Numbered from the stretch's first letter, positions 28,157-37,223 are shown. The stretch: 64,000 nt of DNA from Rhizobium etli 8C-3 (GCF_001908375.1 NZ_CP017241.1:2173001-2237000), one strand, 5' to 3'. Translations and numbers: made by a program. The notes: generated from the letters alone by a model not told the origin.

Positions 28157-28829
28157 GCCCGCCTCCATTCATTGCAGAAGACCAAGTTCGGCAACCAGAT
28201 CGCAAGAACGTGCAGCTGCCGCCACCCGTTTCCGGCGCTGCCTGAAGAAAACAATAGACAACGGACCGTCGACTCCCAATTCTGCCGGAGGCGATCTTTC
28301 AGACGGCGCGAGCGCATCCCCAACTCACCCCGCACTCCGGTCCATGCGTCCTGACGCTCGGTCTTGTCCGAAGGGCGTGTCGAGGCGCTGGCGCCAAGGC
28401 CTGGATTTCGCCACTCTGGTGCGTTCTGCTGCGCGATGAGCTCTTCGTCCTTGGCCGCTTGGCTCACCTCCCGGATGCCGATGGTTGTTCGCCGACCCGC
28501 GATAAGGCCGATTGAGCTGAACGACGAACAGAAGGACTTTCGTGACAATGCAGCGGGTTTGCAAAAACGGGCGATGAAATGAACTGGAATAGCCCTCAAT
28601 GAGCGAGGTATAAGCACCTTCATTCCAGCGTGCCGGAGCCTTCAGGCCATTGCACTGGAAGAGATTTACCTGGAAAAACAGTGGCTTGAGCAGTTTCTGC
28701 CAGCAAACCCGGCATTGTTCCGCTTATTGTGCACGCGCGATCGATTTATTCTGGATGTGACTTTCATTGGATTCCCTTAATGCGCGATCCCCTCTAAAAG
28801 GACGGCACGAAAATCGGGAATCTCTTTTT
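28157..28829. other. 673-base stretch without a recognised gene
   Basis: Open frames up to 156 codons exist on the minus strand but have no recognisable domain, no good start signal and Arg/Ser-rich composition typical of out-of-frame reading. The part from 28700 on is more AT-rich and probably contains the promoter of the DMT transporter. No hairpin terminator or RNA gene identified. Confidence 0.4.
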
Positions 28830-29738
28830 ATGCCGCGGTCTCGAAACACCCAGGGCGCAATCTTCATGAGCCTGGCCATGGCCGGCTTTTCCTCTAGCGA
28901 CGCCCTCTCCAAGTCGGTCATCAGCTATATGAACGCTGGCCAGATCATCTTCATCCGTGGCGTCTTCACGAGCATTCTCGTCTATCTGATCGCCCGCCAT
29001 CTGGGGGCACTTCGCTCCTGGCGCATCGTGCTGAAGCCGATCATCATCCTTCGCGTCGTCTGCGAAGTGCTTGCCGCTGTCTCCTACATCACGGCGCTGG
29101 GCATGATGCCGATCGCCAACGCCTCGGCCATCCTGCAGTCCCTGCCGCTCGTCGTCACTTTCGGAGCAGCACTCTTCTTCGGCGAGCCGGTCGGCTGGCG
29201 GCGCTGGTCGGCGATCCTGGTCGGCCTCCTCGGCGTCATGATCATCATCCGTCCCGGTCCCGAAGGATTCACACCCGCAGCCCTTCTCTGCGTCGCCAGC
29301 GTCCTGGTGACGGCAGGGCGCGATCTCGCAACCCGCTCCATAGATCCAGAAATTCCCTCCCTGATGGTGACCGTCGTCACCGCGATGTCGGTCGCCTTCT
29401 TCGGCGCGCTCCTCATGCCGGCACTCGGCGGCTGGCAGCCCGTCAGCCTCACTTCGCTTTCGCACCTGCTGCTCGCTTCCGTCCTGGTGCTGATCGGCTA
29501 CCAATCCGTCATCCTCGCGATGCGCACCGGCGAGGTTTCGTTCGTCGCGCCCTTCCGCTATACGAGCCTGATCTTCTCTGCACTTCTCGGCGTCTTCTTC
29601 TTTTCCGAGGTGCCGGATTTCTGGACGCTCTGCGGGGCCGCGGTTGTCATCGCGTCGGGCCTTTATACCTTCTATCGCGAGGCCAAACGGCGCGTGCCGC
29701 CGATGGCGCAGGAATCCGAGCCGAGAAGCCCCGTGTGA
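28830..29738 (+). CDS. DMT-superfamily (EamA) transporter
   Basis: 302 residues with ten predicted membrane helices in two EamA repeats. The first includes AMAGFSSSDALSKSVI and FIRGVFTSILVY; ALGMMPIANASAILQSLP and LLGVMIIIRPGP are typical of the family. The second ends with SFVAPFRYTSLIFSALLGVF. Probably exports a metabolite; substrate unknown. ATG 28830 has GGGAA about 9 bases upstream. The mobA start lies 8 bases past its stop. Confidence 0.9.
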   Translation: MPRSRNTQGAIFMSLAMAGFSSSDALSKSVISYMNAGQIIFIRGVFTSILVYLIARHLGALRSWRIVLKPIIILRVVCEVLAAVSYITALGMMPIANASAILQSLPLVVTFGAALFFGEPVGWRRWSAILVGLLGVMIIIRPGPEGFTPAALLCVASVLVTAGRDLATRSIDPEIPSLMVTVVTAMSVAFFGALLMPALGGWQPVSLTSLSHLLLASVLVLIGYQSVILAMRTGEVSFVAPFRYTSLIFSALLGVFFFSEVPDFWTLCGAAVVIASGLYTFYREAKRRVPPMAQESEPRSPV

Positions 29739-29746
29739 GAACCGCC

Positions 29747-30376
29747 ATGGCCGATTTTTCCCTGCACAACACCAACATTCCCGGCGTCATCCTTGCCGGC
29801 GGCCGCTCGACGCGCATGGGGCAGGACAAGGCCCGCGTCATGCTCGGCGGCCACTCACTGCTCGATCATGCCATCACGCGGCTGGCCCCGCAGGTCTCCA
29901 CAATTGCAGTGAATGCCGACAGTGAGCCGCAATGCGGCCTGCGCTTCATTCCCGATATTGTCCCTGGCAAAGCGGGGCCGATGGCCGGCATCCATGCTGC
30001 AATGGCGCATGCGGCCACGTTTGCGGACGTCAGCCATGTGGTGACCGTTTCGATCGACAGCCCCTTCTTTCCGGCAGAGCTCGTCGCGGATTTCGTCGCC
30101 GTAATCGATTCCCCGGCAAAGATCGCTATCGCCGCCTCCGAAGGCCGCCCTCATCCCGTCTTCGGCCTTTGGCCGGTTTCGCTGAGGGACGAGCTCGCCG
30201 ACTGGATCGCAACGGACGAAAAGCGGCGCGTGCGCGACTTCCTGTTACGCCACGACGTTGCGGAAGTTGCCTTCCCGCTGCATCCGACGCGCGCCAGCCT
30301 GCTCGACCCTTTTTTCAACATCAACACGCCGGACGACTTGGTGGAAGCCGAGCGCTGGCTGCAGGTGCTGTCATGA
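29747..30376 (+). CDS. mobA: Molybdenum cofactor guanylyltransferase
   Basis: 209 residues. GVILAGGRSTRMGQDKARV is the nucleotidyltransferase signature; DIVPGKAGPMAGIHAAMA and VVTVSIDSPFFPAELV (metal-binding Asp) follow. It transfers GMP from GTP to molybdopterin to give the bis-MGD precursor. ATG 29747 is used; a GTG at 29735 overlapping the previous stop is possible. Its TGA overlaps the mobB ATG. Confidence 0.94.
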   Translation: MADFSLHNTNIPGVILAGGRSTRMGQDKARVMLGGHSLLDHAITRLAPQVSTIAVNADSEPQCGLRFIPDIVPGKAGPMAGIHAAMAHAATFADVSHVVTVSIDSPFFPAELVADFVAVIDSPAKIAIAASEGRPHPVFGLWPVSLRDELADWIATDEKRRVRDFLLRHDVAEVAFPLHPTRASLLDPFFNINTPDDLVEAERWLQVLS

Positions 30377-30894
30377 CCAGACCACTGATATTCGGAATCG
30401 CCGGCTGGAAGAATTCGGGCAAGACGGGCCTTGCCGTACGACTCGTCGAGGAGTTTACCCGCCGCGGCTACCGCATCTCGACGATCAAGCACGCCCACCA
30501 CGATTTCGATATCGACAAGGTCGGCGCCGACAGCTACCGCCACCGGCAGGCCGGTGCGCATGAGGTGACGATCGTCTCCGGCACCCGTTACGCCATCATG
30601 CATGAATTGCGCGGCGCGCCCGAACCGGGCTTTGAGGAAATCCTTGCACGCCTGGCTCCCTGCGACCTGGTGCTGGTCGAAGGCTACAAGCGCGAACCGA
30701 TCCCCAAGATCGAAGCCCGCCGCCTGGAAGCGGCCAGACGCGATCTTCTGGCGCCGACCGATCCTCATATCTGCGCCATCGCCGCGGACCATCCTATCGC
30801 GGATGCGACCTTGCCGGTCTTCAGTCTCGACGACACGACAGAGATCGCCGACTTTATCGCCGCCAAGATCGGCCTTTCTCAGGCTTTCGAATAA
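30373..30894 (+). CDS. mobB: Molybdopterin-guanine dinucleotide biosynthesis protein MobB
   Basis: 173-residue P-loop GTPase. Walker A is GWKNSGKTGLAV; STIKHAHHDFDIDKVGADSY and DLVLVEGYKREPIPKIE are diagnostic. It binds GTP and MobA and helps but is not essential for guanylation in other bacteria. The start overlaps mobA by ATGA, so the two are translationally coupled. A bidirectional terminator follows. Confidence 0.95.
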   Translation: MTRPLIFGIAGWKNSGKTGLAVRLVEEFTRRGYRISTIKHAHHDFDIDKVGADSYRHRQAGAHEVTIVSGTRYAIMHELRGAPEPGFEEILARLAPCDLVLVEGYKREPIPKIEARRLEAARRDLLAPTDPHICAIAADHPIADATLPVFSLDDTTEIADFIAAKIGLSQAFE

Positions 30895-30923
30895 AAATGC
30901 CGCCGCGCTAGCGACGGCATTTT
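30894..30923. terminator. Bidirectional terminator between mobB and the OmpA-family gene
   Basis: AAAATGCCG and CGGCATTTT form a 9-bp stem around CCGCGCTAGCGA (30894-30923). T-runs flank the GC part on both strands. It serves mobB from the left and the convergent OmpA-family gene from the right. Confidence 0.85.
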
Positions 30924-30941
30924 CTCCTCGATCTGCTTACC

Positions 30942-33098
30942 TTACTGGTTCGATGCGACCGGGCGCACCAAAGCCGTGACGCGGCGAATGGTCACGCGGC
31001 GGTTTTCCTGTTCCGGACCATCCACGTTGACCTTCAGATAGCGCTCGCCATAACCCTGCGTCGCAAGGTTTTCCGGCGGAATACCATAGACGTCGGTCAG
31101 CACGTTGGCGACTGACTCGGCACGCTGGTCCGAAAGGACGAGATTGCTCTCATCCGAGCCGACGGCATCCGTGTGGCCTTCGATCAGGAAGGTCTCGCTC
31201 TGATCCTTTTCAAGCACCTCGTTCATCGCATCCGCAACCTTGCGCAGGCTGCGGGCCTGGCTCATCGGGATCTCGGCACTGCCCGTGGCGAAAGTAATCG
31301 TATCGAGGTCGATGCGACGGACCTTGTCGCGGATACGGGCCGAGTACTTCACCTCGTTCAGCGAATAGACGCGCTCGACGGGTTCCACGGGAGGCTCGCT
31401 CAGGAACTCGTAGTAGTCGCGATCCGGATTGCTGCTTGTGTCGATGATGTAGTCGCGCACCGGAATCGCCAGCCGCATCGGCGGCAAATCTGCGCCAGGA
31501 TCCTCGAAGTAGCCGCGGTCGGGATCATCGTAAAGTTCCGGCGAATAATAGAGTACATATTCGCGGCCGCGACTGTCGATGCGCGAGCGTTGGATGATAT
31601 CGCCATAGCGGTTGCGGATGGTCACGATGCGATAGCCCTCGGGGCGCTCGATCGTCTCGCGGTAACGATCCCGCGAAAGCTGCTCATAGAGCGGCCGTTC
31701 GCCGTCCCTGAGGAAGCGCCGCTCGTCATCGCTGCGCACCACAATCCGGTTGTTGAACTGTATGATGGTGCGGTTGTCGTCACCCTCGTAGCGCTCGACG
31801 CGCGCACCTTCGGGGCTCATGAACTCAGGCCTGCGGTCGAGCCTGCGGCCCTCTTCGCTCGTCACCGCCTCAAACTTGACGGGAGGACGACGCTGGCCCT
31901 CCGGCGCGAGCTGTGCATCGGCATCTGACTTGGGGACGGCGATGACCTGCTGCTCTGCAGCGCGCAGGCGATCACGTTCACGCCGTCCGCCCCGACCGAC
32001 GGTCCGGTCGGCATCCTTGTCGCTATCGAGTACGGCGGCACCGTTCTCGACCGGCAGGACCACGGTCTCGTTGCTCTTGCTCGGATCCTCGGCGATCTGC
32101 TTGCGGCGATCGAGCTCTTCGGGCGTCACTTTCTCGGGAGCGGGAATTGCCTGCTCCGTCGGCTGCGCATCGCCGGTCGGCTGTTCGCCGGTCGGCGCTG
32201 CGGGCGGTACCTGCTCGCCCTGCTGTTGCAGCGGCTCTTCGCCACCTTCGGCAGGCTTTTGCGCCTCGTCAGGCTCTGCGGGAACCGGCGGCTTTTCGGG
32301 TGCCGGAGATTCTGCGGGCACAGGTGTCTTCTCGGGCGCCGGTGATTCCTTCGGAACGGCTGCCTTGTCCTCGGCCGGCTGCTGCTCAGGCTGAGCTTCC
32401 TTCACGGGTTTTCGGCCGGGTTTTGCGGCAGGCTGCTGCTTTTCGCCTTCAGTTGCTTGCTGCTTTTCGCCTTCAGTTGCTTGTTGCTGTCGCTTGCGCG
32501 GACGCTGTTGCTCGGGCTGGGCTTCATCCGTCTGCTGTTGCGGCTCGTCGGCCTGGGGCTGGGCTTGGTCCTGCTGGGGGACTTCCTGCTGTGCGGGCTG
32601 CTGCTCGCGCTGCTTGCGGCGCGGCCGCTCGCGATTCTGCGCGGGCTGCTGTTGCGGTGCAGCCTCAGGCGCTACCTGTTCTTGCTCTGGTTCTGGCTCG
32701 GCCTGCTCCGGTGAGGCTTGGCGCTTCTTGCGTCGTGGCTGCTCCTCGCTCGGCTGAGCCTGCTGCGCTTCTGGAGCCTGCTCTGATTGAGGTGCTGGCT
32801 TGCGCTGCTTGCGGCGCGGCGCTTCCTGTTCGGCCTGCGGCGCCTCCTGCTGGGGTTCTGCTTCAGGCTGCTGTTCTTCGGCAGGCTGCTCGGCAGGCCG
32901 CTTGCGTTTCTTCTTCAGAATCTCTTCATCCGACGGCGCGGCATCCTGGGCGACCTCGTAGCTTCCGCTGATCACCTGCGACACGGGCCGCACTGCACTG
33001 ACACCGGCTGCAGTCGCTGCATGGGCCGGCGACATGGCAAGCGACAGCGAAAGCAGCGGGAAAGCGGCGCTAGCAAACAATCTGGATTTCATGCCCAT
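30942..33098 (-). CDS. OmpA-family protein with a long Pro/Gln/Glu-rich region
   Basis: 718 residues. A signal peptide (cleavage near SPAHA, residue ~28) is followed by a very biased stretch (about 60-330) of Gln, Glu, Pro, Lys and Arg. That stretch contains the exact repeat ATEGEKQQ x2 and a longer imperfect repeat based on PAPEKxPVPAESPAPEK. A middle region with RYEGDDNRTIIQFNNRIVV and YSPELYDDPDRGYF follows. The OmpA-C domain (about 605-710) has LIEGHTDAVGSDESNLVLSD, the peptidoglycan-binding site. Likely an outer-membrane or periplasmic protein tethered to peptidoglycan. GAGGAA stands about 9 bases before ATG 33098. Confidence 0.9.
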   Translation of the reverse strand: MGMKSRLFASAAFPLLSLSLAMSPAHAATAAGVSAVRPVSQVISGSYEVAQDAAPSDEEILKKKRKRPAEQPAEEQQPEAEPQQEAPQAEQEAPRRKQRKPAPQSEQAPEAQQAQPSEEQPRRKKRQASPEQAEPEPEQEQVAPEAAPQQQPAQNRERPRRKQREQQPAQQEVPQQDQAQPQADEPQQQTDEAQPEQQRPRKRQQQATEGEKQQATEGEKQQPAAKPGRKPVKEAQPEQQPAEDKAAVPKESPAPEKTPVPAESPAPEKPPVPAEPDEAQKPAEGGEEPLQQQGEQVPPAAPTGEQPTGDAQPTEQAIPAPEKVTPEELDRRKQIAEDPSKSNETVVLPVENGAAVLDSDKDADRTVGRGGRRERDRLRAAEQQVIAVPKSDADAQLAPEGQRRPPVKFEAVTSEEGRRLDRRPEFMSPEGARVERYEGDDNRTIIQFNNRIVVRSDDERRFLRDGERPLYEQLSRDRYRETIERPEGYRIVTIRNRYGDIIQRSRIDSRGREYVLYYSPELYDDPDRGYFEDPGADLPPMRLAIPVRDYIIDTSSNPDRDYYEFLSEPPVEPVERVYSLNEVKYSARIRDKVRRIDLDTITFATGSAEIPMSQARSLRKVADAMNEVLEKDQSETFLIEGHTDAVGSDESNLVLSDQRAESVANVLTDVYGIPPENLATQGYGERYLKVNVDGPEQENRRVTIRRVTALVRPVASNQ
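32436..32483. repeat. Two perfect 24-bp tandem copies inside the OmpA-family gene
   Basis: Positions 32436-32459 and 32460-32483 are identical. They encode two copies of the octapeptide QATEGEKQ on the minus strand. The length is a multiple of three, so copy-number change would keep the frame. It lies in the low-complexity Pro/Gln region. Confidence 0.95.
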
Positions 33099-33425
33099 TG
33101 GGGGGTTTCCTCATCTTCTTGTTGAGCCTTGGCACACCCGCAGGGCGTCCCGACGTCTGTGGGCGGATTCAGGATCGAAATCGTCCAAATCCGGATTTGT
33201 TCCCGCTGTTTTAGGAAGCCGCTTATTAACCCGGTATGAATGAAGCGGTTCGGTCCCGTTCATCTTTGCCACAGTTTTCGCCGCACCATTTGGCTGCGAT
33301 TCCAGTTGCAATTTCCAAAAAAAAGGTTTGATTATCGCGCCAAGGCGTGTGCCTCGTGCCCGCCGCATTCAGGTCGCTGGCGGATAAGAAGAAGACGCAG
33401 CGGCCAACCAACAGAGAGGATCCTC
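33099..33425. other. Divergent control region of the OmpA-family and substrate-binding-protein genes
   Basis: 327 bases without a supported gene. It holds the OmpA-gene ribosome binding site at its left end and the promoter candidate at 33306-33334 towards the right. The remainder shows no clear structure. Confidence 0.4.
33306..33334 (+). promoter_or_regulatory. Candidate sigma-70 promoter of the amino-acid ABC genes
   Basis: TTGCAA (33306-33311), a 17-base spacer containing an A8 run, and TGATTA (33329-33334). It lies 91 bases upstream of the substrate-binding protein start. The -10 match is moderate. Confidence 0.4.
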
Positions 33426-34199
33426 ATGCGTATCTCCACCCGCTTTCTCGCAGCTGCTTCACTCGCAGCGCTGTCGCTTTTCGCAGGCTCGGCAATGGCC
33501 GACGGCGAGAAGTACGTGATCGGCACCGACTCGACCTACCCGCCCTTCGAATTCGTTGACGCCAGCGGCGAGATCAAGGGCTTCGACATCGACATCGCCA
33601 AGGCGCTCTGCGCTGAAATGAAGGCCGAATGCACCTTCGTCAGCACCGACTGGGACGGCATCATTCCGGCGCTGCAGGCCAAGAAGTTCGATATGATCGT
33701 TTCATCCATGTCGATCACGCCGGAGCGTCTGAAGCTCGTCGACTTCACCAACAAGTACTACAACACGCCGCCGGCCGTCGCCGTGCCGAAGGACTCGACG
33801 ATCACCGATGTCGCCGGCCTGAAAGGCAAGACGATCGGCGCACAGACCTCGACGACGCACGCCAACTACGCCGAAAAGCACCTTGCCGACACGGAGCTCA
33901 AGCTTTACCCGACCGCCGACGAGTATAAGCTCGACATTTCCAGCGGCCGTATCGACGCCGCCATCGACGACGTCGTCGTTCTCTCCGAATGGATCAAGTC
34001 GGAAGCCGGCGCCTGCTGCAAGATCCTGACGACACTTCCCGTCGACAAGGAAATCAACGGCGAAGGCGCTGGCATTGCCGTGCGCCAGGGCGACCCGCTC
34101 AAGGACAAGCTGAACACCGCGATCGCAGCGATCCGCGCCAGCGGCAAGTACAAGGAAATTCAGGACAAGTACTTCGACTTCGACGTTTACGGCGAATAA
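33426..34199 (+). CDS. Lysine/arginine/ornithine-type ABC substrate-binding protein
   Basis: 257 residues. Signal peptide cleaved near GSAMA-DG (residue ~23). The family 3 solute-binding core reads YVIGTDSTYPPFEFVDASG, GFDIDIAKALC, TDWDGIIPALQAKKFD and SSMSITPERLKLVDFT. GKTIGAQTSTTHANY is the second-lobe signature. The set resembles ArgT/HisJ/OccT-like binding proteins for basic amino acids or opines; the exact ligand is not readable. GAGAGGA precedes ATG 33426. A stem-loop separates it from the two permeases, consistent with higher expression of the binding protein. Confidence 0.93.
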   Translation: MRISTRFLAAASLAALSLFAGSAMADGEKYVIGTDSTYPPFEFVDASGEIKGFDIDIAKALCAEMKAECTFVSTDWDGIIPALQAKKFDMIVSSMSITPERLKLVDFTNKYYNTPPAVAVPKDSTITDVAGLKGKTIGAQTSTTHANYAEKHLADTELKLYPTADEYKLDISSGRIDAAIDDVVVLSEWIKSEAGACCKILTTLPVDKEINGEGAGIAVRQGDPLKDKLNTAIAAIRASGKYKEIQDKYFDFDVYGE

Positions 34200-34227
34200 G
34201 AAAACTTGTAACTGACCGGCAAAGATG

Positions 34228-34262
34228 ATGGCGGAAGGCTTGCTCTTCCGCCATTTTTGTTT
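34228..34262 (+). terminator. Strong hairpin between binding-protein and permease genes
   Basis: ATGGCGGAAG (34228-34237) and CTTCCGCCAT (34245-34254) form a perfect 10-bp stem with a 7-base loop, followed by TTTTGTTTG. It has the shape of a Rho-independent terminator but sits inside the operon, 28 bases after the first stop. Partial termination or mRNA stabilisation would favour the binding protein over the permeases. Confidence 0.8.
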
Positions 34263-34312
34263 GACAACCATGGAAAGATCAAAACGGCATAAGCCGTGAG
34301 GGGAAAGTTGGC

Positions 34313-35116
34313 ATGGGCGGATTGTTTTCCGCGCCGGGCTCGTTCTGGGCCTGGATAGGATATATCTTTGATCCGCTCTGCGGACCTTCCGGCGTTTTCA
34401 CCTGGTTCGGGCAATCGACCATTCTCGCCTGTGGCAATGCAGGCTGGGGCGACGAAATCGCGCTCGGCCTGAAGACCACCGTGAGCGTGGCGCTTTTGAC
34501 GCTTCCCGTCGGCCTCATCATCGGCTTCTTTGTCGCGCTGGGCCAGCAATCGGAAGAAAGGTCGGTGCGCGTTGCATCGGGCATCTATACCACGATCTTC
34601 CGCGGCCTGCCCGAACTCCTGACCCTCTTCATCATCTACTACGGCCTTCAGATCCTGATACAGTCGGTGCTCACCTCCTTCGGCTACGAGCAGCGGGTGG
34701 AGATCAACGCCTTCGTCGCCGGCATGATCGCGCTCTCGGTGGTCTTTTCGGCCTATTGCGCGGAAGTGCTGCTGTCGGCCTTCCGCGCCATACCGAGGGG
34801 CCAGTACGAAGCCGGCTATGCGCTTGGCCTTCATCACGGCCGCACGCTTGGCCTGATCGTGCTGCCACAGTTGGTCCGCATTGCCCTGCCCGGCCTCACG
34901 AACCTGTGGATGATCCTGCTCAAGGACACCTCATACGTCTCGATCATCGGCCTTGCCGACATCTTGCGCCAGACCGGCGTTGCCGTCCGAGTCACCAAGC
35001 AGGCTTTCTTCTTCTACATCATCGCCTGCGGACTTTACCTCGCGCTTGCGATCATCTCGTCGATCGGCCTCAGCTATATCGAACGCTGGGCCAAGCGCTC
35101 CGAGGCCCGCCGATGA
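34313..35116 (+). CDS. Basic amino-acid ABC transporter permease (HisQ-like)
   Basis: 267 residues, about five to six membrane helices. TTVSVALLTLPVGLIIGF opens the His/Glu/Gln permease domain, IFRGLPELLTLFIIYYG is typical, and the EAA loop is EAGYALGLHHGRTLGLIVLP. An N-terminal aromatic segment (about 1-45) with two Cys precedes the core. AGGGGAAAG stands before ATG 34313. Its TGA overlaps the next ATG. Confidence 0.92.
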   Translation: MGGLFSAPGSFWAWIGYIFDPLCGPSGVFTWFGQSTILACGNAGWGDEIALGLKTTVSVALLTLPVGLIIGFFVALGQQSEERSVRVASGIYTTIFRGLPELLTLFIIYYGLQILIQSVLTSFGYEQRVEINAFVAGMIALSVVFSAYCAEVLLSAFRAIPRGQYEAGYALGLHHGRTLGLIVLPQLVRIALPGLTNLWMILLKDTSYVSIIGLADILRQTGVAVRVTKQAFFFYIIACGLYLALAIISSIGLSYIERWAKRSEARR

Positions 35117-35943
35117 GCTATGCGCAAACCCTCATTCCGCCGCAGCCGGCGCCGAAGGAAATCGTCAAGCCGATAACGGGCACGCGCGTCGTCGGCTCGC
35201 TCCTCGTCCTGCTGTGGGCGCTGCTTGCCGCAAGCCTGATCTACATGGTGATCGCCGGCTGGGACGTGGACAAGTTCGCGCGCTACGGTCCGCGCTACCT
35301 GCACGGACTGATGACGACGATCATCCTGGTGACGATCTCCGTGATCTTCGGCGCGGCACTTTCCCTGCCGCTCGCCTTCGCGCGCATGTCGAAGAACAGG
35401 ATCATCAGCACGCTTGCCTATTGTTACGTCTACGTCTTCCGCGGCACGCCGCTCCTGGCACAGCTCTTTCTGATCTACTACGGCCTCGGCGGCTTTCGCG
35501 CGCATCTCGAAGCCGCCGGTCTGTGGTGGTTCTTCCGCGACGCCTGGTATTGCGGTCTCTTCTCGATGACGCTCAATACCGCCGCCTATCAGGCCGAAAT
35601 CCTGCGCGGCGCCATCGAAAGTGTGCCGCGCGGCCAACACGAGGCAGCCTCAGCACTCGGCATTCACAAGGCCGTCGCCTTCCGCAAGATCGTTCTGCCG
35701 CAGGCGCTCATCGTGGCGCTGCGCCCCTACGGCAATGAAATCATCCTGCTGATCAAGGGCTCTGCCGTCGTCGCCATCATCACAGTGCTCGATCTGATGG
35801 GCGAAACCCGCTACGCCTTTTCGCGCACCTTCGACTACCAGACCTATCTCTGGGCTGCGATCTTCTATCTTTCGATGGTTGAGGCGCTTCGACATTTCTG
35901 GAACTGGATCGAGCGCCGCCTGACACGGCATCTGAAGCGCTGA
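35113..35943 (+). CDS. Basic amino-acid ABC transporter permease (HisM-like)
   Basis: 276 residues. HGLMTTIILVTISVIFGAAL starts the permease core, YVFRGTPLLAQLFLIYYG follows, and the EAA loop is EAASALGIHKAVAFRKIVLP. Overlaps the first permease by ATGA, showing translational coupling of the heterodimer. No ATPase gene follows, so the importer must borrow one encoded elsewhere. Confidence 0.92.
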   Translation: MSYAQTLIPPQPAPKEIVKPITGTRVVGSLLVLLWALLAASLIYMVIAGWDVDKFARYGPRYLHGLMTTIILVTISVIFGAALSLPLAFARMSKNRIISTLAYCYVYVFRGTPLLAQLFLIYYGLGGFRAHLEAAGLWWFFRDAWYCGLFSMTLNTAAYQAEILRGAIESVPRGQHEAASALGIHKAVAFRKIVLPQALIVALRPYGNEIILLIKGSAVVAIITVLDLMGETRYAFSRTFDYQTYLWAAIFYLSMVEALRHFWNWIERRLTRHLKR

Positions 35944-35948
35944 CGACG

Positions 35949-35980
35949 CTTGGCAGCACTCCCATATGAGCGCTGCCAAG
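35949..35980 (+). terminator. Stem-loop after the permease genes
   Basis: CTTGGCAGC (35949-35957) and GCTGCCAAG (35972-35980) form a perfect 9-bp stem with a 14-base loop, 6 bases past the last stop. There is only a short T-poor tail, so it may protect mRNA or terminate weakly. Confidence 0.55.
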
Positions 35981-36102
35981 TCATTGAAATCAAAAACAAA
36001 TAGCCTTTTCTTCCCGCATCTGTCAAGCTTCGGTTAACCGACGCGTGTTTCCATTTCAAATCATGTTCACAAACGTGGCATGGGAACGAAAGCGAGGCTG
36101 AG

Positions 36103-36369
36103 ATGAACAAGGACTTCGAAAAGCAGCTTCAGGGATACGGGCTGACGACCGCCCACATCCTCTACCACCTGCCGGATCACCCGGCGATCCTCCAGACCTA
36201 CATCTGGCAGGAATACGATCTTGCTCCGGAATTTCCCGAAATGCGCGGCTTTCTGAAATTCTGGCAGGAGAAACTGGACGGCCCGCTGCATTCGGTGCGC
36301 TACATCCACCGCAAGCTGATTTCGGCGACGGAATGGCGCGCCCTGAAAGGCGAGTTCATCCTGCATTGA
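36103..36369 (+). CDS. Usg-family protein
   Basis: 88 residues. GYGLTTAHILYHLPDHPAIL, QTYIWQEYDLAPEFPE and GPLHSVRYIHRKLI match the short Usg family of alphaproteobacteria. The biochemical function is not established. It converges with the DUF2270 gene, 5 bases between stops. Confidence 0.88.
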   Translation: MNKDFEKQLQGYGLTTAHILYHLPDHPAILQTYIWQEYDLAPEFPEMRGFLKFWQEKLDGPLHSVRYIHRKLISATEWRALKGEFILH

Positions 36370-36374
36370 GGTCG

Positions 36375-37100
36375 TCAGACATGTGCTTCGCCATGAATGA
36401 ACTCGCCTTTGTCGGGTTCCCGGCGTAACACGCCATAGAGGATGGCGAGATAGAAGGCCACCACGAGGGCAATGACCACGAGCCCTGGAAGCGGCCCAAG
36501 CACGGCATTGTCGATCACATAGGTCCAGGAATGCGTCTGTGCCAGTGCGCTGCCCTCGGTCTGCAGTTTCGGCGTCGTGATTTTCAGCGCCCAGGCAAGC
36601 AGCATGATGAGATACATCCAGCTGTAGTTGCGCCGCAGCCGCCGCTGGACGGCGTCTGCGTAGGTCAGCAGGAACTTCGGCTTGCGCAGGCTGCTTGCGA
36701 CCACCGGACCCCAATCGCGCGCGGAATTTGCCTCCGGCGACAGGATCTGCGCGAAATAGTTTTTTTCGACCTGCCGGACGCGGGCGCGGTAGATATCGAA
36801 GAACCGATAGCGCCTCGCCTCGATGAGCAAGAGCAGCGAGATCAGCATTATTCCGAAGAGAAGCACGCCATGATGGGCAGTCGGCGTCGACAGCGAGAGT
36901 GAGAGCAATGCCGCGACCACCGTGATCGCCCAGTTCGACGTCCGGTCGATGCGATCGCGCCAACTCGTCATGCGTCCGAGTTCGCCGCGATAATAGTGCG
37001 CCAGGGTATTGGTGATTTCGACCGGGGTCAGCGGCAGCGGCGGCGTCGCCTCCTTCCGGGCGCTCTCGTCAAGGCCGGGCTTGCTGATGTCGGTCGTCAT
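36375..37100 (-). CDS. DUF2270 membrane protein
   Basis: 241 residues with about four membrane segments (near 55-73, 75-95, 162-178 and 200-222). LAHYYRGELGRMTSWRDRID and RTSNWAITVVAALLSL are the family signature, with EARRYRFFDIYRARVRQVEKNYFA on the cytosolic side. Function unknown. ATG 37100 (MTTDISKPG) chosen over the frame's first start 12 codons before. Confidence 0.9.
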   Translation of the reverse strand: MTTDISKPGLDESARKEATPPLPLTPVEITNTLAHYYRGELGRMTSWRDRIDRTSNWAITVVAALLSLSLSTPTAHHGVLLFGIMLISLLLLIEARRYRFFDIYRARVRQVEKNYFAQILSPEANSARDWGPVVASSLRKPKFLLTYADAVQRRLRRNYSWMYLIMLLAWALKITTPKLQTEGSALAQTHSWTYVIDNAVLGPLPGLVVIALVVAFYLAILYGVLRREPDKGEFIHGEAHV

Positions 37101-37223
37101 GGCATTCCTCCCTGTCCTTCTTATTGAGGTCTCCATTTACATTCTGCGCCTCAAAGGCCGCCATTGCAAAAGGCACCGAGGCGCCTTACAGGCTTGACTG
37201 AACTCGAGAAGGTGGTGACGGCA

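Noticed and set aside
28153..28623. 156-codon minus-strand frame in the gene-free stretch
   Set aside because: No domain, no ribosome binding site and a composition like out-of-frame reading; kept as unassigned sequence.
32147..32930. Possible coding on the plus strand of the P/Q-rich tract
   Set aside because: Long plus-strand frames here arise from repetitive GC-rich sequence; the minus-strand OmpA-family gene has a signal peptide and conserved C-terminal domain.
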